From contig NZ_SODP01000001.1 in NCBI RefSeq assembly GCF_004365355.1, positions 2,673,473 to 2,737,472 on the forward strand: a DNA stretch of 64,000 bases. The letters run 5' to 3'. A program made the position numbers and the translations under genes. Within the stretch, counting starts at the first letter, position 1, and every line of letters starts with the position of its first letter. The DNA comes from Kribbella pratensis. Its GTDB lineage: Bacteria; Actinomycetota; Actinomycetes; Propionibacteriales; Kribbellaceae. The notes below the pieces were generated by a model. It made no database searches, was not told the origin of the DNA, and saw only the letters and a program-made list of their open reading frames with translations. Below, in pieces: positions 1-7,882 of the stretch.

Positions 1-1
1 C

Positions 2-727
2 CCGGCGTTCGTCGATATCGCGATGGTGGCGCATCCGTCGGTCACGCTGATCGTCGATCTGAGCGACGACGAGGGCCTCATCTACGACGCAGCGGGCCGG
101 AGCCAGAAGGGCAGCGCATTCGTCGGGCTCCTTCCGGGCGATGTGCACGCGGCCGGGACGCTGGGCGAATGTCTGCAGGTCCGGTTATCGCCGGTCGTGG
201 CAGCTCGCGCCTTTGGTCCCGCCGCGGGGCTCACCGGAACGGTGGCGCCGTTCGCGGAGGTGTGGGGTCGCGGGGCAGAGCGCTTCGAGGACAGATTGCG
301 TGCTGCTGCGTCTTGGGACGAGCGGTTCGCCATCGTGGTGGAGGTGCTCGGCCGACGGCTGAATACGTCGGTCGACGCTGAGGTGGCACACATCTGGCAG
401 CGAACCCTCGCCGGCCAGGGGCGCCTGCGGGTCGACGGCCTCGCGGACGAGGTCGGTTGGAGCCGCAAACGCCTGTGGGAGCGCTTCCGCTCACAGCTCG
501 GCATCACCCCCAAGCGAGCCGCTCAACTGGTGCGCTTCGACCACGCCGCGCACCTGTTGGCAGCGGGCGAAGCGATAGCCACCGTTGCCGCCGAGAGCGG
601 GTACGTCGACCAGTCCCACCTGCACCGCGAAGTCGGCGCATTCGCCGGTACGACGCCTGCCGTCGTCGCTGCTGCTCCGTGGTTGGCGATCGACGACGTC
701 GCTTGGCCGGTAACACCCAGGAGGTAG
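2..727 (+). CDS. AraC-family transcriptional regulator, 5' truncated by window edge
   Basis: Cytoplasmic DNA-binding regulator. The frame is open from base 2 with no stop, and the in-frame ATG at 23 lies inside what looks like the effector domain (residues reading VAHPSVTLIVDLSD), so the true start is probably upstream of the window. The C-terminal ~85 residues form the two-helix AraC DNA-binding domain: a first helix-turn-helix around RVDGLADEVGWSRKRLWERF, then AIATVAAESGYVDQSHLHRE for the second. The effector is unknown. The next gene starts 28 nt downstream with its own ribosome site. Confidence 0.85.
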   Translation, partial: PAFVDIAMVAHPSVTLIVDLSDDEGLIYDAAGRSQKGSAFVGLLPGDVHAAGTLGECLQVRLSPVVAARAFGPAAGLTGTVAPFAEVWGRGAERFEDRLRAAASWDERFAIVVEVLGRRLNTSVDAEVAHIWQRTLAGQGRLRVDGLADEVGWSRKRLWERFRSQLGITPKRAAQLVRFDHAAHLLAAGEAIATVAAESGYVDQSHLHREVGAFAGTTPAVVAAAPWLAIDDVAWPVTPRR

Positions 728-754
728 TCCCGGTCGGCGGCTACTGTCGGAGGC

Positions 755-2332
755 ATGGACCAACTCGTGGTGGATGCGCCGATCGTTGCTGTCACTGTCT
801 ATCCGGGTCGCGCACGGGTGACGCGACGCGGACAGATCACCGTGCCCGCTGGGGACCAGACCGTATACGTCGAACCGCTGCCGCTGTCCTTGGAAGAGGA
901 CTCGATTCGCGTTGCCGGCCGTGGACCCGCGACCGTGCTCGGCGTGGACGTAGCGACCCAGCGTTACCCGCAGGCGCCGGACGAGACCGTCGCGGCTCTG
1001 GAGCAAGCGCGGCTCGACGCACAGGACGAGGTCACGCAGCTCATCGACGCCGATGACGTCCAGGCGCAGCTCGACACATTCCTCGCACAGTTGGCCCGCC
1101 GCGCCGGCAACAGCTTCGCGCGCACGCTGGCATCCGGCGACGCGGGCGCCGAGTTGGGCGGCTTCACCGAGTCGCTCACCGACCGGTTGTCCGCCGTACG
1201 CGCGACCCGACGCGAGCTCGCCGCGCAACGCCGCGAGGCCGAGAAGCGTCTTGCCGCCGCGGACCGTCGGCTGGCCGCGATCGTGCAGCAGCGCATCCCC
1301 GACCGGCGGACGGCTGCGATCGCGCTCGCGCTGGAGACCGAGGCCGAGGTGGAGATCGAGCTCTCGTACGTCGTGCCCGCGGCCAACTGGACCAGCTCGT
1401 ACGACGTCCGTCTCACCGGCGGCCGGCTCACGCTCAGCTGGTACGGCCTGATCACCCAGCAGTCCGGCGAGGACTGGCCGGAGTGCGACCTGACCCTGTC
1501 GACAGCGCGGCCGACGGTCACCGCGAAGGTGCCTGAGCTCGACCCGTGGTACCTCGACCGCTTCCAGCCGCCGATGCCGGTCGCGCCCGGTGGCCCGGTC
1601 GCGCTCGGCATGCAAGTGGCGGGCGGACGAGAGAATCTCCAGTCCCGCAGAGCGTCCGCGCTTGTCGCCGAGCAGGCGGCGTTCGATGCCGTCGAGGCGA
1701 CCGTCGAACAGGGCATGACCGCCGCGAGCTATACCCCGCCGCGGCCGGTCGCCGTACCGGCGGACGGAGCAACGCACCGCGCGACGATCGCCTCGATCGA
1801 CCTCGAGGCCGAGCTGGACTACATCACGGCACCGGTGCGATCGACCGACGTTCATCTGCGCGCCACGGTGGTGAACTCGTCCGCGCACACGTTGCCCGCC
1901 GGCAAGGCCTCGGTCTTCCACGAAGCGGAGTTCGTCGGCTCGGCCGCGCTGCCGTTGTGGGCTCCCGGTGAGGACGTCGAACTCGCGCTGGGCCTCGACG
2001 ACCGCATCCGCGTCGAGCGCAAGCTGGTACGCCGGGAAGCGAGCAAGGCGACGCTCGGATCGACGCGCCGCCGTCAGGTCGAGTACGAGACGAAGATCGA
2101 GAACCACACGCCGCGCAACGCCCGTATCACGGTCCTCGATCAGTTGCCGGTGGCACGCGACCACGAGATCACCGTCAAGCCGCTCAGCGCCGAACCCGAG
2201 CCGGCCGAGACCACCGACCTCGGCGTCATCACCTGGAAACTCGACCTCCCCGCCGGCAAGGAAACCGCGATCAAACTCGCGTTCCGCGTCGACACCGCCA
2301 AGTCCGTCGACCTGACCGGCTGGCGCGAATAG
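755..2332 (+). CDS. DUF4139 domain protein (mucoidy inhibitor MuiA-like)
   Basis: A 525-residue protein of the MuiA/DUF4139 family, whose biochemical role is not established. The N-terminal ~100 residues match the DUF4140-type beta domain (start VDAPIVAVTVYPGRARVTRR). A charged Ala/Arg/Glu-rich stretch at about 85-200 should form a coiled coil. The rest is the beta-rich DUF4139 region (ELSYVVPAANWTSSYDVRL onwards). No signal peptide or membrane segment is visible, so it is likely cytoplasmic. Start chosen at ATG 755 because GGAGG lies just upstream. It follows the AraC gene on the same strand by 28 nt, so co-transcription is possible. Confidence 0.8.
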   Translation: MDQLVVDAPIVAVTVYPGRARVTRRGQITVPAGDQTVYVEPLPLSLEEDSIRVAGRGPATVLGVDVATQRYPQAPDETVAALEQARLDAQDEVTQLIDADDVQAQLDTFLAQLARRAGNSFARTLASGDAGAELGGFTESLTDRLSAVRATRRELAAQRREAEKRLAAADRRLAAIVQQRIPDRRTAAIALALETEAEVEIELSYVVPAANWTSSYDVRLTGGRLTLSWYGLITQQSGEDWPECDLTLSTARPTVTAKVPELDPWYLDRFQPPMPVAPGGPVALGMQVAGGRENLQSRRASALVAEQAAFDAVEATVEQGMTAASYTPPRPVAVPADGATHRATIASIDLEAELDYITAPVRSTDVHLRATVVNSSAHTLPAGKASVFHEAEFVGSAALPLWAPGEDVELALGLDDRIRVERKLVRREASKATLGSTRRRQVEYETKIENHTPRNARITVLDQLPVARDHEITVKPLSAEPEPAETTDLGVITWKLDLPAGKETAIKLAFRVDTAKSVDLTGWRE

Positions 2333-2378
2333 CCGCTGGGGCTGGGATTCAGAGCGCGAACTCAGCCCTGGCGTGAAA

Positions 2379-2876
2379 TCACAACGAGCCGGACAGCCAG
2401 GCGCGGGCCACCTCGAACTTCTTCTCCAACCTGACGCGTACGGCGTCGGCGACCACTTGCTCGATACCCTTGCCGACCATCGGCACCGAGGCCGTCACCT
2501 GCAGGTCGAACGCCTGGGTGGTCCCGCGCCCGTCCGGCACGATGCGGGTCGTGCCGGACACCTTCACCGGTACGCCGGTCACCTCACCGTCGACGTCAGC
2601 CTCACGCGCGCCGTTGGCATCGGGCCGGTGCCACACCTTCACCTGCGCCAGCTCCAACGTGTTCCCGACGAACCGCCGCGCAACCACCGGCACGTCGGAC
2701 GCCTGCGTCTGCCAGTGGAACCGCACCCTCAGGTCGTCACCGGCATCTCCCACCACGACGTCGTACGAATGCACCCGCAGCCGCTCGAACACCTGTCCCT
2801 GGAACGTGATGTCGGTGATCATCGCAAACACTTCCTCCGGAGAGGCGTCGTACGACGTGTCCAGCCTGAAACGCAT
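2379..2876 (-). CDS. DUF2505-type SRPBCC (START-like) protein
   Basis: A 165-residue protein starting MRFRLDTSYDASPEEVFAMI, the typical opening of actinobacterial DUF2505 proteins, which belong to the SRPBCC/START fold of hydrophobic-ligand-binding proteins. The open frame extends upstream to 2972, but that extension has no family resemblance, so ATG 2876 is preferred. No catalytic residues can be assigned and no ligand is known. Convergent with the DUF4139 gene, with only 46 nt between them. Confidence 0.8.
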   Translation of the reverse strand: MRFRLDTSYDASPEEVFAMITDITFQGQVFERLRVHSYDVVVGDAGDDLRVRFHWQTQASDVPVVARRFVGNTLELAQVKVWHRPDANGAREADVDGEVTGVPVKVSGTTRIVPDGRGTTQAFDLQVTASVPMVGKGIEQVVADAVRVRLEKKFEVARAWLSGSL

Positions 2877-2987
2877 AGGGCACTGAATCACAAACCAAGG
2901 CGCATCCGAACCTTCACCTCGAACCCGAGCCGTTGACACAGGACACGTGACAGGGAGGAAGGGGAGTGACACGGTGGGCGACTTTCG

Positions 2988-3016
2988 GTAACCTTTTCGT
3001 GATGTTCACCGCGTAG
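2988..3016 (+). promoter_or_regulatory. putative ECF-type promoter of the sigma factor gene
   Basis: GTAACC at 2988-2993 and CGTAG at 3012-3016 have the AAC/CGT composition and near 16-18 nt spacing typical of ECF sigma promoters, upstream of an ECF sigma gene. This suggests autoregulation; it is inferred from sequence pattern only. Confidence 0.45.
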
Positions 3017-3044
3017 CTGACTGAGAACGGGGCTTGGGAAGCGC

Positions 3045-3647
3045 ATGGCCATCGCAGGTGCAAGCACGGCTGCCTACAGGGTTGCCGATCACAGACACAC
3101 CGACGATTCCGACGACGAGGACGCACTGATCCGGCTCGCGCAAGCGGGTGACGGAGCCGCTTTCGGGCAGCTCTACGATCGGTACCTGCCGTCCATCTAC
3201 CGTTACACCTACAGCAAGACCTCGTCCCGCAGCGCGGCCGAGGATCTGACCAGTGAGACGTTCCTGCGAGCGTTCCGCGCGATCGCCCGCCGGCCGCGGG
3301 CACAGCTGAACTTCGCGGCCTGGCTCGTCACCATCGCCCGGAACGTCGTGATCGACCACCACCGCTCCGGCTGGAGCAGGCTGGCGATCGTCACCGACGA
3401 GATCACTCCGCAGGTCGACGACGCCGTCGGACCGGAGCAGGCCGCACTGTTGTCCGTGAGCACGGCGACGGTGCGCGACGCACTCACCCGGCTGCCCGAC
3501 GATCAGCGCGAATGCCTTGTACTGCGCTTCTTCGCCGGCCTGTCGATCAGCGAGACCGCAGCGGCGATGGACCGCACCGACGGCGCGATCAAGCAACTCC
3601 AGTTCCGCGCCACGAACCGCCTGCGCCAAGTGGTCAAGGATCGTTGA
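3045..3647 (+). CDS. ECF-type RNA polymerase sigma factor
   Basis: A 200-residue sigma-70-family factor that redirects RNA polymerase to a small regulon. Sigma-2 region is seen at about 25-95 (AAFGQLYDRYLPSIYRYTYS, then SAAEDLTSETFLRAFRAI and the WLVTIARNVVIDHHR helix). Sigma-4 helix-turn-helix is at about 145-195 (LPDDQRECLVLRFFAGLSIS, ETAAAMDRTDGAIKQLQFRA). No anti-sigma gene is adjacent: the downstream neighbour is a convergent TetR gene. An ECF-like promoter lies 30 nt upstream. ATG 3045 is used, with only a weak ribosome site. Confidence 0.92.
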   Translation: MAIAGASTAAYRVADHRHTDDSDDEDALIRLAQAGDGAAFGQLYDRYLPSIYRYTYSKTSSRSAAEDLTSETFLRAFRAIARRPRAQLNFAAWLVTIARNVVIDHHRSGWSRLAIVTDEITPQVDDAVGPEQAALLSVSTATVRDALTRLPDDQRECLVLRFFAGLSISETAAAMDRTDGAIKQLQFRATNRLRQVVKDR

Positions 3648-3712
3648 TCAACGCAACCACAACACGGAAGCGGACTGCTTCGACAAGGCCAGTGACGTTC
3701 ACCACGACCGCC

Positions 3713-4291
3713 TCAGGCGTGTTCGGCCGCGAACGCCTGTACGACAAGGGTTGCGAACCGGCGCGACGCCGTAGTGCGGGTTGCCGGATCCGACACGTGC
3801 AGTCCGCGATGTGCGGTCAGCATGATCATCAGATCAGCCAACTCGAAGTCCTTCCGCAACCGGCCGTGCGCCTTCGCCCGCCGCGCCAAGGTCGCGACCG
3901 ACTTCAGCGTGAGCTCCCGGCTCTCGGCGATATCGACCGCATCCGGGTACGTCGCCAGGAACGCATCGGTGAATCCCCTGTTCTGCAGATGCAACTCGCA
4001 GATCCGCTCGATCACCGAACAGAAGCCCTGCCACGGATCCGGCGTCGCCAGACCTTCGTCGACGATCGCCTGACACGCACGGATCTGCTCGGCGAACGCC
4101 TCGGTCGCCAGCAGCTGCTTCGTCGGGAAACGGCGATACAACGTGGCCGGCCCGACCCCGGCATGCCGGGCGATCGCCCGCATCGGAACAGTCAGCCCCT
4201 CACGGGCGAACAGCACGCGGGCCGACTCGAGAATGCGGTCGCGGTTGTCCTCCGCGTCGGAACGCAGCTTCTGAGGCAATTGCTCGGTCAT
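3713..4291 (-). CDS. TetR-family repressor, divergent from quinone reductase
   Basis: A 192-residue TetR regulator. N-terminal helix-turn-helix at about 15-60 (DRILESARVLFAREGLTVPM, then AIARHAGVGPATLYRRFPTK). The remainder is the helical ligand/dimer domain with a C-terminal half typical of the SBI-type actinobacterial TetRs. The open frame runs much further upstream (to 4633) across the divergent gene; ATG 4291 starts at the family-typical position. A palindrome between it and the MDR reductase (4310-4327) is its likely operator, so it probably represses both itself and the reductase. Confidence 0.92.
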   Translation of the reverse strand: MTEQLPQKLRSDAEDNRDRILESARVLFAREGLTVPMRAIARHAGVGPATLYRRFPTKQLLATEAFAEQIRACQAIVDEGLATPDPWQGFCSVIERICELHLQNRGFTDAFLATYPDAVDIAESRELTLKSVATLARRAKAHGRLRKDFELADLMIMLTAHRGLHVSDPATRTTASRRFATLVVQAFAAEHA

Positions 4292-4309
4292 CACTCTCAC
4301 TCTAGCTAA

Positions 4310-4327
4310 GTGGACACCTGCGTCCAC
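4310..4327. promoter_or_regulatory. TetR operator candidate (GTGGAC-N6-GTCCAC)
   Basis: Perfect inverted repeat, arms GTGGAC and GTCCAC with a 6-nt spacer, in the 73-nt space between the divergent TetR (start 4291) and MDR reductase (start 4365) genes. Size and symmetry fit a TetR dimer site. Confidence 0.65.
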
Positions 4328-4364
4328 ATAGGCTCGATCCGCAACCGATCGAGAGGAACTTAGA

Positions 4365-5321
4365 GTGAAGGCCGTGATCATCAAGGCATTCGGCGCGCCG
4401 GACGGGCTGAGCGTGGTCGACCTGCCGAAGCCCGTGCCCGGACCGACCGAGGTGCTGATCGCCGTCGACGCGATCGGCGTCGGTGGTGTCGACGCGCTGA
4501 TCCGCAACGGCAGCCTCGCCGGCTGGGGGTTCACCGAAGGACTCGTGCCCGGCTCCGAGGTCGCGGGCACGGTGGAGTCCGTCGGCCGGGAGGTCGACGA
4601 GTCCTGGATCGGCCGACGCGTGTGGGGCTTCACCGGCCTGGGTGGTGGTTATGCCGATCACGCGACAGCCGAGATCGACCACGTCGTACCGCTTCCCGAC
4701 GACCTGTCTGCCGCCGACGCCGTGACGCTCGGCAGTTCGGGAGTCGTGGCCCATTTCGCCTTGGAACACGTGCATTTCCAGCCCGATGAGTCCGTCCTGG
4801 TTCGCGGCGCCGCGGGCAGCATCGGCATCCTGAGCGTGCAGTTGGCTGCCCGCCGGGGCGCATCCGCTGTAGCGGTCACGACCTCGTCGGCCAAGCGCGG
4901 CGAACAGCTGCGCCGGCTCGGCGCGATCCACGTTCTGGACCGATCCGGCGCGGGCGACGGTCCCCCGGCGTACGACGTCATCGTCGATGTCGTCGCTGGT
5001 CCGGACCTGCCGACGTACTTCGGCAAGCTGAAGCCGAACGGCCGACTTGTTGTCGTCGGCATCGTGGGTGGCCAACCGCCTGCCGACTTCGGTACGACGT
5101 TGATGGCGGCGTTCCGCAGTTCGCTGACGTTCTCCACCTTCAGCGCCGACACTGTGCCGGCCGAGCAGCGTCGTACTGTCAGAGCCGAGCAGTTCGCGGC
5201 AGCCGCTCGAGGTGAGCTGCCAACGGTCGTGCATGAGCAGCTGGCGCTCGACGACGCCGTAGTTGCTCATCAGAAGATCGACGCCGGCGAGGTGTTCGGG
5301 CGGATCGTGCTGATCCCCTAG
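4365..5321 (+). CDS. MDR-superfamily NADPH:quinone reductase-like oxidoreductase
   Basis: A 318-residue zinc-independent medium-chain dehydrogenase/reductase that probably reduces quinones or other electrophiles with NADPH. N-terminal GroES-like domain (MKAVIIKAFGAPDGLSVVDL), then a Rossmann fold with RGAAGSIGILSVQLAARRGA at about 145-165. The zinc-ligand residues of alcohol dehydrogenases are absent, which fits the quinone-oxidoreductase branch. Divergent from a TetR gene with a shared operator, so it is likely induced by an electrophile or antibiotic-like ligand. Its stop overlaps the convergent SRPBCC gene by 4 nt. Confidence 0.9.
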   Translation: MKAVIIKAFGAPDGLSVVDLPKPVPGPTEVLIAVDAIGVGGVDALIRNGSLAGWGFTEGLVPGSEVAGTVESVGREVDESWIGRRVWGFTGLGGGYADHATAEIDHVVPLPDDLSAADAVTLGSSGVVAHFALEHVHFQPDESVLVRGAAGSIGILSVQLAARRGASAVAVTTSSAKRGEQLRRLGAIHVLDRSGAGDGPPAYDVIVDVVAGPDLPTYFGKLKPNGRLVVVGIVGGQPPADFGTTLMAAFRSSLTFSTFSADTVPAEQRRTVRAEQFAAAARGELPTVVHEQLALDDAVVAHQKIDAGEVFGRIVLIP

Positions 5322-5782
5322 TACTCGTCGACGGGGCTTGGGGTCGCCAGCGCGATCAGGCGTTCGGCGACGAGGGCGCAGCGTCGTTCGGCGGCGTTGC
5401 GGCCGGTGCCGGCGTACCGGAGGCGAGCGGAGGCGGTCAGCGGTTCGGCACTCACCTCGATCAGGGATCCGCCGGGACGCGGCTGAACCGAGACGGCGAT
5501 CTGGACCCAACCGCCCAGCCCGCTGCGCAGCCGGACGATCAGCTCCCGATCGGGTCGCCAGCGATCGACGATCGCGACGATCAGGCTGCGGTTCTGCATG
5601 TGGCGGCCGCGCATCTCCCGGCCGGTGTCGCGTTGGATCACGGACCCGGTCTCCGGCCAGCTCGGCCCGGCCCGGAGCGGGGACGGCACGGCGACCATCC
5701 AGTCCGCGAAGGTCGCCGGGTCACGGATCACCGCCATGACAGCGTCGACGCTCACGGCGCCGAACCGCCACACCATCACCAT
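5318..5782 (-). CDS. SRPBCC-family protein
   Basis: A 154-residue protein with the START-like pattern: MVMVWRFGAVSVDAVMAVIR opening strand, PATFADWM loop and a C-terminal amphipathic helix (NAAERRCALVAERLIAL). The family binds hydrophobic ligands or serves as polyketide cyclase-like enzymes; no specific function can be given. Tail-to-tail 4-nt overlap with the MDR reductase gene. No partner gene is evident. Confidence 0.65.
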   Translation of the reverse strand: MVMVWRFGAVSVDAVMAVIRDPATFADWMVAVPSPLRAGPSWPETGSVIQRDTGREMRGRHMQNRSLIVAIVDRWRPDRELIVRLRSGLGGWVQIAVSVQPRPGGSLIEVSAEPLTASARLRYAGTGRNAAERRCALVAERLIALATPSPVDEY

Positions 5783-6240
5783 CGAAGCCGTTTCCCTGTC
5801 CGCCGCCCGTGCCGAGTCTTGTGTCTACCAGGTAGCCCGGTCACACGGCAGCTTTCACACGCCCCGTTGAACCACCGGCGAACGCCGGCCGAGTCGTGTA
5901 TGTCACAGGGTCACTTCGATGTCGCTCTCAACCACGCAGCCTTCAACCTCTTGACAGCTCGAACGCCGGGACGGCGACCGCGATGCCGGAGGTGTGCGGG
6001 ATAAATCCGGTTGCCAGCAGCAACAAGTCCGGAGTCATCGAGAGCACGAGCACCACCGGGACCAGGACGCGGAGTACGGCGCGCGGCCGGACCCGCCGCC
6101 GAACTCTTCGCCGCCGCGCCCTCCCTTCCGTCCCCGCTAGTCCGCCCGATCACCCCGAACCCTAGTCGGGCCGGACGCCGGGATTTCCCGCAACACGGCT
6201 GTGAACTTTTCGGCGGCGGCCGGAATCCAATGCGGTACGA
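5783..6240. other. non-coding stretch upstream of the secreted-protein gene
   Basis: About 460 nt without a convincing gene. Open frames here are short or arginine/proline-rich shadows. It holds a small hairpin (CCGGCG-AA-CGCCGG near 5873-5887) and a TTGACA hexamer at 5951-5956 with no good -10 partner at 16-18 nt. I see no tRNA or known RNA fold. Confidence 0.5.
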
Positions 6241-6260
6241 CGGAGGCGCGGACGCCTCCG
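6241..6260 (+). promoter_or_regulatory. 5'-UTR hairpin just before a ribosome binding site
   Basis: CGGAGGCG-CGGA-CGCCTCCG forms a perfect 8-bp stem with a 4-nt loop, ending a few bases before the Shine-Dalgarno GGGGAGGA that serves ATG 6282. It could influence translation initiation or mRNA stability. Confidence 0.5.
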
Positions 6261-6281
6261 CACCAGGGGAGGACGATCCAC

Positions 6282-7208
6282 ATGTTTCGCAAGACCGCAA
6301 GTCTGGCTTCGGCCGCGGTGCTCGCACTGGGGCTCGGCGCGGCCGCAGCGTCGTCGGCGCAGGCGAAGCCGACCGCAGAGTCCAGCACGACCGCCGCATG
6401 CGCACTCCGGCTCGGATCGGTGACGGCCAACGGGGCGTTCACCAGCCGGATGATCAACGCCACGGCGCCGATCACCGTCGGCGGAGTCCGGGGGACGGCC
6501 GGAGTGTTCGGCGCGAACCAGGTCCAGCACATCAGCACCGTCACCGGCACCCCGCTCCGCGCCGGCGGCGAGACCAGGTCCGGGCTGACCGTCATAGGCG
6601 GCGCGCTGTATTCGAGCACGTTCACCGTCGACACCGAGAGCCAGATCGACCCGCACTACCCGCACAACAACCTGCGCATCGGTGGCGGCTGGGCCGGCTA
6701 CCGCTGGATCGACCAGTCCATCCACCAGAAGGTCGGGTCCCCGACCCGGACCACGCTGTATGCCCAGCGCACCAACGGCCAGCTGGACCGTTGGGTTGCC
6801 GAGGGCTCCGGCTGGCGCTCGACCGGCGGGGTCGGCGGCCTCAGCACGGTGAAGTCGATGGCTCTGATCGGCCGCACCGACACCACCGAGACCTTCATCG
6901 CCAACACCCGGGCCGGCACGCTGCTGACGGTCACCTGGCCGACCAAGAACAACGCCGCGACGGTCGGCAAGACGGTTCGCACCGCGACCTGGCAGGGCTT
7001 CGAGCAGCTGATCGCCACCAAGTGCGGCACGAGCGGCACGCTGCTGCTGGCGATCGACCGCGACACCAAGTCCGGGTACCTTTACGCCGTTGGTCACGCC
7101 AACGGTACGAGCACCGTGATCAAGAGCCTGGGCAAGGTCCCGTTGACCTTCTCGGACCCGCAGTACTTCCGCATCGCGCCGAACTTCGACACCCTCAACG
7201 GCGGCTGA
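6282..7208 (+). CDS. secreted protein of unknown function, possible beta-propeller
   Basis: A 308-residue exported protein. A Sec signal peptide is clear: MFRKTAS, a hydrophobic Ala/Leu core and cleavage after SSAQA. The mature part has tryptophan/glycine-rich repeats (RIGGGWAGYRWIDQSIHQ; LDRWVAEGSGWRSTGG) that resemble blades of tachylectin-type or similar beta-propellers; this is a weak structural guess. ATG 6282 is preferred to 6201 because of the strong GGGGAGGA site and the signal peptide. No enzymatic motif is seen. It ends 26 nt before a strong terminator. Confidence 0.7.
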   Translation: MFRKTASLASAAVLALGLGAAAASSAQAKPTAESSTTAACALRLGSVTANGAFTSRMINATAPITVGGVRGTAGVFGANQVQHISTVTGTPLRAGGETRSGLTVIGGALYSSTFTVDTESQIDPHYPHNNLRIGGGWAGYRWIDQSIHQKVGSPTRTTLYAQRTNGQLDRWVAEGSGWRSTGGVGGLSTVKSMALIGRTDTTETFIANTRAGTLLTVTWPTKNNAATVGKTVRTATWQGFEQLIATKCGTSGTLLLAIDRDTKSGYLYAVGHANGTSTVIKSLGKVPLTFSDPQYFRIAPNFDTLNGG

Positions 7209-7233
7209 CCACCAGCCCAACCTCCGTCTGAGC

Positions 7234-7268
7234 ACTGTGCCCGCCCTCCCCCGGAGGGCGGGCACAGT
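7234..7268. terminator. bidirectional intrinsic terminator hairpin
   Basis: A perfect 16-bp stem (ACTGTGCCCGCCCTCC and its complement) with a 3-nt loop, followed on the plus strand by a short T-run. It lies between the convergent genes ending at 7208 and 7275. Confidence 0.85.
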
Positions 7269-7274
7269 TTGCTT

Positions 7275-7841
7275 CTAACGGTCGCGGACGGCGATGCCCG
7301 GGTAATCCAGGACGAGTCCCGAGGCGTCGTACGTCAGCTCGCACGCGAAGTCGAACGTCGCGGACTCGTAGTGGAAGACGTGCCGGCGGTCGTCGGAGCT
7401 CAGCAGGGTGTAGCGCTGTTCGAGCCGGATCACGCTCAGGTCGTCGGCCTGCACGAACGCGGCCGGCACGTCGTACGCCTCACCGACGACGAACGGCAGC
7501 CGGTGGATCGGGAGCGTGTTCGTGACCGCTGACGACTCGAAGTCCACGTCGAGGCAGCCGTCCAGATCCGGCCGAGCCACCCCGTCGACGGTCCAACCGT
7601 CGGTACTCCGTTCGAGCACGAGTTCGCGATCCCCCGACGCGCTCGAGTTGATCGCGTGCACGGATCGCGTCCGCCAGTCGGGGTCTACGTCAATCTCGTA
7701 CCCGACGTACCACGTCGACTCCCCCTCGCGGGCCGACGTCCGGCCGCGCAGCCGGTGACCGTCCACGAAGAGCACCTCGAACCCGACCCGCACCTCGACG
7801 TGCAACCACGAGGCGGCCCGGGGCATCGATTTCAGCTGCAT
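7275..7841 (-). CDS. putative glycolipid-binding domain protein
   Basis: A 188-residue protein resembling the putative glycolipid-binding family (formerly DUF1089): a barrel-like series of beta-strands including GRTSAREGESTWYVGYEIDV, RELVLERSTDGWTVDG, DLDGCLDVDFESSAVTNTLP and the C-terminal SATFDFACELTYDASGLVLD. The ligand in actinobacteria is not known. No signal peptide. Convergent with the secreted-protein gene, divergent from the ADP-ribosylglycohydrolase gene with about 40 nt between starts. Confidence 0.75.
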   Translation of the reverse strand: MQLKSMPRAASWLHVEVRVGFEVLFVDGHRLRGRTSAREGESTWYVGYEIDVDPDWRTRSVHAINSSASGDRELVLERSTDGWTVDGVARPDLDGCLDVDFESSAVTNTLPIHRLPFVVGEAYDVPAAFVQADDLSVIRLEQRYTLLSSDDRRHVFHYESATFDFACELTYDASGLVLDYPGIAVRDR

Positions 7842-7882
7842 GCTGAGACCCTAGCCAGAAGCGGACAGGACGAGGAGGCGCT

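Noticed and set aside
491..2164. 557-residue minus-strand open frame
   Set aside because: Antisense to the DUF4139 gene, with biased composition and no ribosome site.
5911..6405. 164-residue minus-strand open frame upstream of the secreted protein
   Set aside because: Arg/Pro-rich translation that overlaps the signal peptide region of the real gene; no domain or ribosome site.
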